Source: an uncultured Acidobacteriota bacterium (lineage in GTDB: Bacteria > Acidobacteriota > Blastocatellia > RBC074). From it: DNA of 60,732 bases. Below are positions 56,101-60,732 of the stretch, one piece after another. The position numbers and the translations under genes were made by a program. How positions within the stretch are numbered: position 1 is the first letter of the stretch; each line of letters opens with the position of its first letter. The DNA is taken from assembly GCA_902825875.1 (NCBI GenBank), contig CADECP010000044.1, positions 1 through 60,732 on the forward strand, in the 5' to 3' direction. The notes under the pieces were generated by a model, which saw nothing but the letters and a program-made list of their open reading frames with translations, made no database searches and was not told the DNA's origin.

Positions 56101-56469
56101 ATGACGACCATCACGCTTGAAATCCCGGATGAGCTTGCCGCACAAGTTGTCGCGCTGGGCGGACGGCTGCCCGATTTGCTGGCCAGGGCTTTGAAATCAG
56201 AGCCAGCGACAAAGATAAGGCAAACCAACGGAGCGGGAGTTTCTATTCCGCTTTACCGCGAGATCACGGATTTTCTCGCCAGCAATCCTTCGCCTGAACA
56301 GGTTGCCGCCTTCAAAATTTCCAGCGCAGCACAGGAACGGCTGGAAGATTTGCTGGACAAAAACCGAGAAGACGTTTTGACGGCGGCTGAAACAGCCGAA
56401 CTAGAAGCTTACCTGCAAGCGCGCGATCTGATGATCCTGTTGAAAGCCGACGCACAGTCAGATGAGTAA
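56101..56469 (+). CDS. Antitoxin-like small protein
   Basis: A 122-residue protein. MTTITLEIPDELAAQV is like the ribbon-helix-helix or antitoxin start, and the rest is helical (AAQERLEDLLDKNREDV, AAETAELEAYLQARDL). GAGGAG precedes the ATG at 56101. The HNH gene begins 6 nt after it, so the two form a pair. Homologues stand next to nuclease or PIN genes in cyanobacteria, to my knowledge. DNA-binding is inferred only. Confidence 0.65.
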   Translation: MTTITLEIPDELAAQVVALGGRLPDLLARALKSEPATKIRQTNGAGVSIPLYREITDFLASNPSPEQVAAFKISSAAQERLEDLLDKNREDVLTAAETAELEAYLQARDLMILLKADAQSDE

Positions 56470-56475
56470 CTCAGC

Positions 56476-56904
56476 ATGCCCAGAATCCACATTTCGGATC
56501 AGCTTCGGCGTTTGGTGATAGAGCGGGCATTGAGTTGCTGCGAATACTGCCTGATTCATCAAGATCACACACCTGAACCTCATCACATAGATCATTTGCT
56601 TGCCATCAAACACAACGGAAAGACCGAGGCGACAAACTTGGCACTGGCTTGTGCGCGATGCAATCGCTTCAAAGGCTCTGACTTCGCGGCGATTGATCCG
56701 GCAGATAGTCTGCCGACAATTCTTTTCAATCCGCGTTTGCAAGCTTGGAAGGATCATTTTGCATTGGACGGAGCGATGATTGTTGGATTGACTCCGAATG
56801 GACGGGCTACAGTTGAATTGCTGCGGATGAATGACCAATCTGTGCTCGCTTATCGTCGCAAGCTGACACTGAAAAAGCGGTATCCACCGCCACACTTTCA
56901 ATAA
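56476..56904 (+). CDS. HNH endonuclease
   Basis: A 142-residue nuclease. The HNH core is CEYC, then HHIDHLLAIKHNGKTEATNL, then CARCNRFKG, with all zinc ligands and the catalytic His. It begins 6 nt after the antitoxin-like gene. DNA cleavage with no known site preference; a toxin or defence role is possible from context but not shown. Confidence 0.88.
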   Translation: MPRIHISDQLRRLVIERALSCCEYCLIHQDHTPEPHHIDHLLAIKHNGKTEATNLALACARCNRFKGSDFAAIDPADSLPTILFNPRLQAWKDHFALDGAMIVGLTPNGRATVELLRMNDQSVLAYRRKLTLKKRYPPPHFQ

Positions 56905-56917
56905 CTTTTTTGTCTTT

Positions 56918-57679
56918 ATGCGAATACTCACTCTCAACGTAAATGGAATTCGTTCGGCGACGACGAAAGGTGTGGTGGACTGGTTGGCTGCGACCGGAGC
57001 CGATGTGATTTGTTTGCAGGAAGTACGGGCGCTGCCTGCGCAAATTCCGGCGGAATGGGAATCGCTCGGCTATCACGCGGAATGGTATCCGGCAGAAAAG
57101 CCCGGTTACAGTGGCGTGGCCGTGCTCTCCAAGACCAAGCCGAAAAAAGTCACACGAGGCATCAACTGCGTCTACGATTGCGAAGGCCGAGTCTTGCAAG
57201 CCGACTTCGGCAATGTCAGCGTGGTTTCCACCTACATTCCTTCGGGTACGAGCAGCCCGGAGCGGTTGGCCATCAAGCTGAAGTTCATGGATGAATTTCT
57301 GGCGCATTGCCAGCGGCTGCGTAAAAGCAAACGCGAGTTTGTCTTTTGCGGAGATTTCAATGTCGCGCACCAACAAATTGATTTGAAAAACTGGCGCAGC
57401 AATCAAAAGAACTCCGGCTTTTTGCCCGAAGAGCGCGAATGGCTGACGCGCTTTTTGGAAGTCGGTTATCACGACACGTTTCGCCATTTGGTCGGCCCTG
57501 AAGCCGTGCATTATTCGTGGTGGTCGAATCGCGGCAACGCCCGCGCCAACAACGTCGGATGGCGGCTGGATTATCACTTCACGACGCCGGGCTTGAACAA
57601 GGTGGCCCATTCGCCAGTGATTCACGCCGACCAGTTTTTTTCCGATCACGCGCCGGTGGTGATTGATTACGATGTGTAG
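56918..57679 (+). CDS. xth: Exodeoxyribonuclease III
   Basis: AP endonuclease and 3'-5' exonuclease of 253 residues. MRILTLNVNGIRSA gives the first Asn ligand, CLQEVRA the metal Glu, FCGDFNVAH the Asp-Asn pair, and SDHAPVVID the final Asp-His. All catalytic residues are present. It follows the HNH gene by 13 nt but need not share its role. Confidence 0.95.
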   Translation: MRILTLNVNGIRSATTKGVVDWLAATGADVICLQEVRALPAQIPAEWESLGYHAEWYPAEKPGYSGVAVLSKTKPKKVTRGINCVYDCEGRVLQADFGNVSVVSTYIPSGTSSPERLAIKLKFMDEFLAHCQRLRKSKREFVFCGDFNVAHQQIDLKNWRSNQKNSGFLPEEREWLTRFLEVGYHDTFRHLVGPEAVHYSWWSNRGNARANNVGWRLDYHFTTPGLNKVAHSPVIHADQFFSDHAPVVIDYDV

Positions 57680-57752
57680 TTCGTCAGCCGCGCGCGTATA
57701 ATCCCGCCGCACTTTCAACTTCACCCGTACCGAAATTCATTGGAGGCCAAGC

Positions 57753-59051
57753 ATGTCTACTCGACGAAATTTTCTCAGAACTTTTGCCAAGGCTGGAGCC
57801 GCAAGCGTTATCGCGGCCAGCTTCAACGAACAAGGAATTGCGCACGCAATTGACGCGACACGATTTGTTTCAGGCCGCCGCCCCGACGATGTGGCGATGG
57901 ACGAAGATTTCTGGCTGGAAATTCAGCGCGCCTTCACTGTGGATCGCACGCTGATCAATCTGAATAACGGCGGCGTTTCGCCTTCGCCAAAAGTCGTGCA
58001 GGAAGCAATGCGGCGTTATCTGGAATATTCGAACTCCGCACCGGTGTACACGATGTGGCGGCATCTGGATCCGCAAATCGAAAGCGTCCGTCGTCGGTTG
58101 GCGCTGAATTTCGGTTGCGACATGGAAGAAATCGCCATCACGCGCAACGCCAGCGAATCGCTGGAAATTTGTCAGTTCGGAATTGACCTGAAACCCGGCA
58201 ACGAAGTGCTGACCACCAATCAGGATTACCCGCGCATGTTGAGCACCTGGAAACAGCGCGAACGCCGTGAAGGCATCAAGCTGCGTCAGATTTCGATTCC
58301 CGTTCCGGCGACGCACGATCAAATTTTCGAAGCGTTTGAAAAAGCCATCTCGCCGCAAACCAAAGTTATTCATTTTTGCCATATCACCAATCTGTCGGGA
58401 CAGATTTATCCGGTCAAACGCATCGTGCAAATGGCTCGCGCGCGCGGCATTGAAACCATCGTGGACGGCGCTCACGCTTACGCGCATTTCCCTTTCAAAC
58501 ACGGCGACCTGGATTGCGATTATTACGGTTCGAGTTTGCACAAATGGCTGACGGCTCCATTTGGAACCGGATTGTTGTACGTCCGCAAAAACAAGATCGC
58601 GCAAACCTGGTCGCTGATGGGTTCGATGGAAGAAAGCAACGCCAACATCCGCAAGTTTGAAGAAATCGGCACACATCCTTCGGCCAACGCGCTGGCCATC
58701 AACGAAGCTCTGGATTTTCACGAAGGCATCGGCTCCGAACGAAAAGCCGCTCGGTTGCGGTATCTGTATCAACGCTGGGCGCGCCGTCTGGAAGGTCGAA
58801 AAGGCGTCAAGTTGCTGACCAGCTTCGATCCGAAACTGGGTTGCGGATTGACGCTGGTGAACATTGCTGGCATTGATCCGATCAAACTTTCCGGCTATTT
58901 GCAGACCGAATACCGCATCATTTCGACGGTCATCAAACACCCGGAATTTGAAGGGCTGCGCGTCACGCCGAACGTATACACAACGTTGCGCGACATAGAC
59001 ATTTTTGCGGCGGCGATGGAAAAAGTCGTCGAAAAAGGATTGCCGGCTTGA
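57753..59051 (+). CDS. Tat-exported PLP-dependent aminotransferase-fold protein
   Basis: A 432-residue protein of the class V aminotransferase fold, close to isopenicillin N epimerase-like members. The N-terminus has a Tat signal (TRRNFLRTFAKAG). PLP-binding parts: ITRNASESLE, ETIVDGAHAYAHFP (Asp to the ring N) and SSLHKWLTAPFGTG with the Schiff-base Lys. Export of a folded PLP enzyme fits the Tat route. Reaction unknown. GGAGG precedes the ATG. Confidence 0.88.
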   Translation: MSTRRNFLRTFAKAGAASVIAASFNEQGIAHAIDATRFVSGRRPDDVAMDEDFWLEIQRAFTVDRTLINLNNGGVSPSPKVVQEAMRRYLEYSNSAPVYTMWRHLDPQIESVRRRLALNFGCDMEEIAITRNASESLEICQFGIDLKPGNEVLTTNQDYPRMLSTWKQRERREGIKLRQISIPVPATHDQIFEAFEKAISPQTKVIHFCHITNLSGQIYPVKRIVQMARARGIETIVDGAHAYAHFPFKHGDLDCDYYGSSLHKWLTAPFGTGLLYVRKNKIAQTWSLMGSMEESNANIRKFEEIGTHPSANALAINEALDFHEGIGSERKAARLRYLYQRWARRLEGRKGVKLLTSFDPKLGCGLTLVNIAGIDPIKLSGYLQTEYRIISTVIKHPEFEGLRVTPNVYTTLRDIDIFAAAMEKVVEKGLPA

Positions 59052-59063
59052 TTTGAAACACGC

Positions 59064-59291
59064 TCAACCGCCGCCGACAAAATGGACGATTTCGAGTTTG
59101 TCGTTGGCTTGCAACCGAGTTTCAGCCCAAGCCGCGCGCGGCAAAATGGAAAGATTGAGTTCAATGGCCAGCCGCCCGGCGCTCAGTTCCAGCGAAGCCA
59201 CCAAATCGGCAACGCTGTAACCAGACGGGATGTGGCGAGATTCGCCATTGATTGAAATTTCGATGTTTTTTGGTTCGTTCACGCCCGACAT
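59064..59291 (-). CDS. thiS: Sulfur carrier protein ThiS
   Basis: A 75-residue ubiquitin-like sulfur carrier for the thiazole ring of thiamine. INGESRHIP, a helix, a RLAIELN strand, and the C-terminal DKLEIVHFVGGG ending in Gly-Gly. No thiG, thiF or thiO is nearby. An unrelated MoaD-like use is less likely. It is convergent with the aminotransferase gene, 12 nt apart. Confidence 0.85.
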   Translation of the reverse strand: MSGVNEPKNIEISINGESRHIPSGYSVADLVASLELSAGRLAIELNLSILPRAAWAETRLQANDKLEIVHFVGGG

Positions 59292-59322
59292 TATCCGACA
59301 GCCAAAGCTTAACGCTCAAGAC

Positions 59323-59364
59323 AAACATCCATCGTTCATCTACAAAGATGAACGATGGATGTTT
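59323..59364. terminator. 19-bp perfect hairpin
   Basis: 59323-59341 pairs exactly with 59346-59364 around ACAA, with TTT next on both sides. It lies upstream of thiS and downstream of the secreted protein gene (minus), whose transcript it would end. Confidence 0.75.
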
Positions 59365-59492
59365 TTTCCTTCCCCAACTTATCTGCTTATGTGGTTTTGG
59401 GAATCGCGCTAAGCCGATACGAATGCCGCAAATAAAGGCTCCCGGACTTTACGGCACTCAATCAGTTCACGCGACTCCCAAACTTGTGAACT

Positions 59493-60257
59493 TTATTTGC
59501 TCACTTTGAATTTGCCGCAGGCACGAAGCTGAAAGCGTCCCGGATCGGGAGCAGACGGCAGCGGAGTTCCAAGCTGCGTATCTTCACGAATGGAAACCGA
59601 GCCGATCTTTTCCAGTTCGACAAACGCTGCTCCGCCAGGAGCATCCGGCGCTCCGGCTTTCAGAATCTGTAATGTTCGCGTCGAACTTCCGATCAACGGC
59701 AGCCAATAACCAATCACCATCTGGCTGAAATTGACAGGCGGCGCATTGGTCGCTTTACAGGTTGCGGCCAGCGCAGCCGGCGGCGGATTGCTGGGAATAC
59801 AGGCGCAAGGGCCGCTGCCCGGCGAACCGGCATCGTAAAACAACGACACATACGCCTTGTACGGATCAAGTCCCGTCGCAAAACCAGTCACTGTTTCGGT
59901 ACGCCCGATTTTTTGCACACTCAGTAATGCGCGAACACCCGATCGTCCGATCGGATTCAAATCTGCCGTGCCGTCGCTGTCTCCACCGGTTTGAGTCGCG
60001 GCGGCAAGAAAAGGAATTTGAAGCGCCGAAAGTGGGTTCAGCGATTGCGGAATCATCGGTTTTGAATCACTGACCGACACAATTTCGTCCAACACTTTCA
60101 ATTCCACATTGGTAACAGGTGACTCAGACGCTCTCGGCAGAGACGGCATTTTCGGTTTACCAACCGCACTTGCGGTTCCGCTGAAAAACCTGACTCCAAA
60201 TGTTACTAGCGCCAAAGCAAACGCAAACATAGCAGTAGCTCGAACAACCTTTGCCAT
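59493..60257 (-). CDS. Secreted protein of unknown function
   Basis: A 254-residue protein with a signal peptide (residues 8-31), a Pro/Ser-rich link, then a beta-rich domain (IGRTETVTGFATGLDPYKAY) with a Cys set (CACIPSN, CKATN, a final CGKFKV). I do not recognise a family. AGGGAG precedes the ATG. It is a single-gene unit. Confidence 0.75.
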   Translation of the reverse strand: MAKVVRATAMFAFALALVTFGVRFFSGTASAVGKPKMPSLPRASESPVTNVELKVLDEIVSVSDSKPMIPQSLNPLSALQIPFLAAATQTGGDSDGTADLNPIGRSGVRALLSVQKIGRTETVTGFATGLDPYKAYVSLFYDAGSPGSGPCACIPSNPPPAALAATCKATNAPPVNFSQMVIGYWLPLIGSSTRTLQILKAGAPDAPGGAAFVELEKIGSVSIREDTQLGTPLPSAPDPGRFQLRACGKFKVSK

Positions 60258-60732
60258 TTTCGTACTCCCTTCCCAAACGGGTTATGTAGGTAGCCGCAAA
60301 GCAATTGATAGCCTCACGAACTGTTAATTTGTTATTCAATTGAATCTTTGAGATTGACGCGCTTCGACAGTGAAATACACGCGCCAGCACTGACAGGCCG
60401 GGCACAGGCTTGAACAGCATGGATCACAAACAAATTGGAAGGGGGGAAATTCTTGTGGCAGACAAGAGCTAAACTCTTTTGACTGCGCTTAATGAGGAGG
60501 ACAAGGAATGCAATGTGGCAACTAAATCAATTTGTATCAGTTCTTACTCTTTCAAGAATAGCTTATCCAAGAATTCCAGTTATGACAAGAAGCAAGCAGA
60601 AATTCTAACATTAAATCAGATAACCCTAGCCGGAAGCACACAAGTAACTTGACATTACTTTTTGTTCGTAGCAAGTGGCACGAGTTTGGACAAAGTTAGT
60701 TTGAGATGATGCCTTCTGCTACACAACGTCAT
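60258..60732. other. 475-nt end stretch without a convincing gene
   Basis: AT-rich compared with its neighbours. The only candidate is a 31-residue plus-strand frame at 60513-60608 (ATGTGG start) with AGGAGGACAAGGA upstream and no recognisable family. The window ends here, so a larger feature may continue. Confidence 0.35.

Noticed and set aside
57870..58940. 356-residue minus-strand frame opposite the aminotransferase-fold gene
   Set aside because: Shadow; the plus strand has the PLP Lys and Tat signal.
60513..60608. 31-residue small gene with a good ribosome site
   Set aside because: No recognisable family, very short and near the window end; one AGGAGG alone is not enough.

Overview
The window is bacterial, of moderate GC (judged by eye near 55%), densely coded, with many short operons on both strands. 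Nothing fixes the taxon by name. The mix of genes suggests a chemoheterotroph of the Acidobacteriota, perhaps class Blastocatellia. These genes are a large VPS10/BNR-repeat exported protein, a DUF3108 tandem protein, DUF3179, S41 peptidases, a Rieske/cytochrome b-c complex, a P460-type cytochrome, and many small AraC-linked enzymes. This placement is inference from gene content only.

Region by region. 1-4.2 kb: a minus-strand thiol-redox operon (trxA, an exported thioredoxin-like protein, a CcdA/DsbD-type membrane reductase, trxB), divergent from a small CxxC protein and a Crp/Fnr-type regulator. 4.4-12.1 kb: an exported electron-transfer block on the plus strand. It holds a P460-type cytochrome with Cys repeats, a formylglycine-generating-enzyme-like protein with both catalytic cysteines, a TlpA-like thioredoxin, Rieske, cytochrome b fused to cytochrome c, cytochrome c, an ECF sigma/anti-sigma pair and a DUF3179 protein. 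12.3-12.6 kb: tRNA-Pro(UGG) and a 3' half of tRNA-Pro(GGG), probably an integration scar. 12.6-19.8 kb: Hsp33, a GT39-type glycosyltransferase, a Gfo/Idh/MocA oxidoreductase, a large membrane/coiled-coil protein and a duplicated DUF3108 protein.

20-29.2 kb: a two-armed pyrimidine locus. The minus arm is pyrK, NUDIX, pyrD, M23 peptidase, pyrF. The plus arm is pyrR, pyrB, then an ABC/OLD-like ATPase with a PIN-like partner, then pyrC. The ATPase-PIN pair is more AT-rich in its middle and is packed into the operon with gaps of 24, 6 and 3 nt. It is the best candidate here for an undescribed defence or conflict system. A single-chain type IIG/ISP-like restriction-modification enzyme follows pyrC. 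32.6-39.9 kb: an AraC/GyrI-like regulator and a run of small enzymes (DUF1801, DinB, three VOC, alpha/beta hydrolase, DHFR-like, DoxX-like, methyltransferase), with two decayed genes among them.

40-54.7 kb: the VPS10/BNR protein, an RRM protein, an rnc-glycosyltransferase-radical SAM operon, a TPR-like exported protein, an M20 peptidase, an HD hydrolase, a TonB-C protein whose signal peptide is encoded by the two arms of an inverted repeat, an S41 peptidase and a YCF48-like protein. 54.8-56.9 kb: a wrecked TIR...TPR gene with a small membrane-protein gene in its middle, then an antitoxin-like/HNH pair. 56.9-60.7 kb: exodeoxyribonuclease III, a Tat-exported aminotransferase-fold protein, thiS, a secreted protein and a final stretch without a convincing gene.

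Several intergenic gaps carry imperfect inverted repeats built of short repeated words, each different in sequence but alike in layout.
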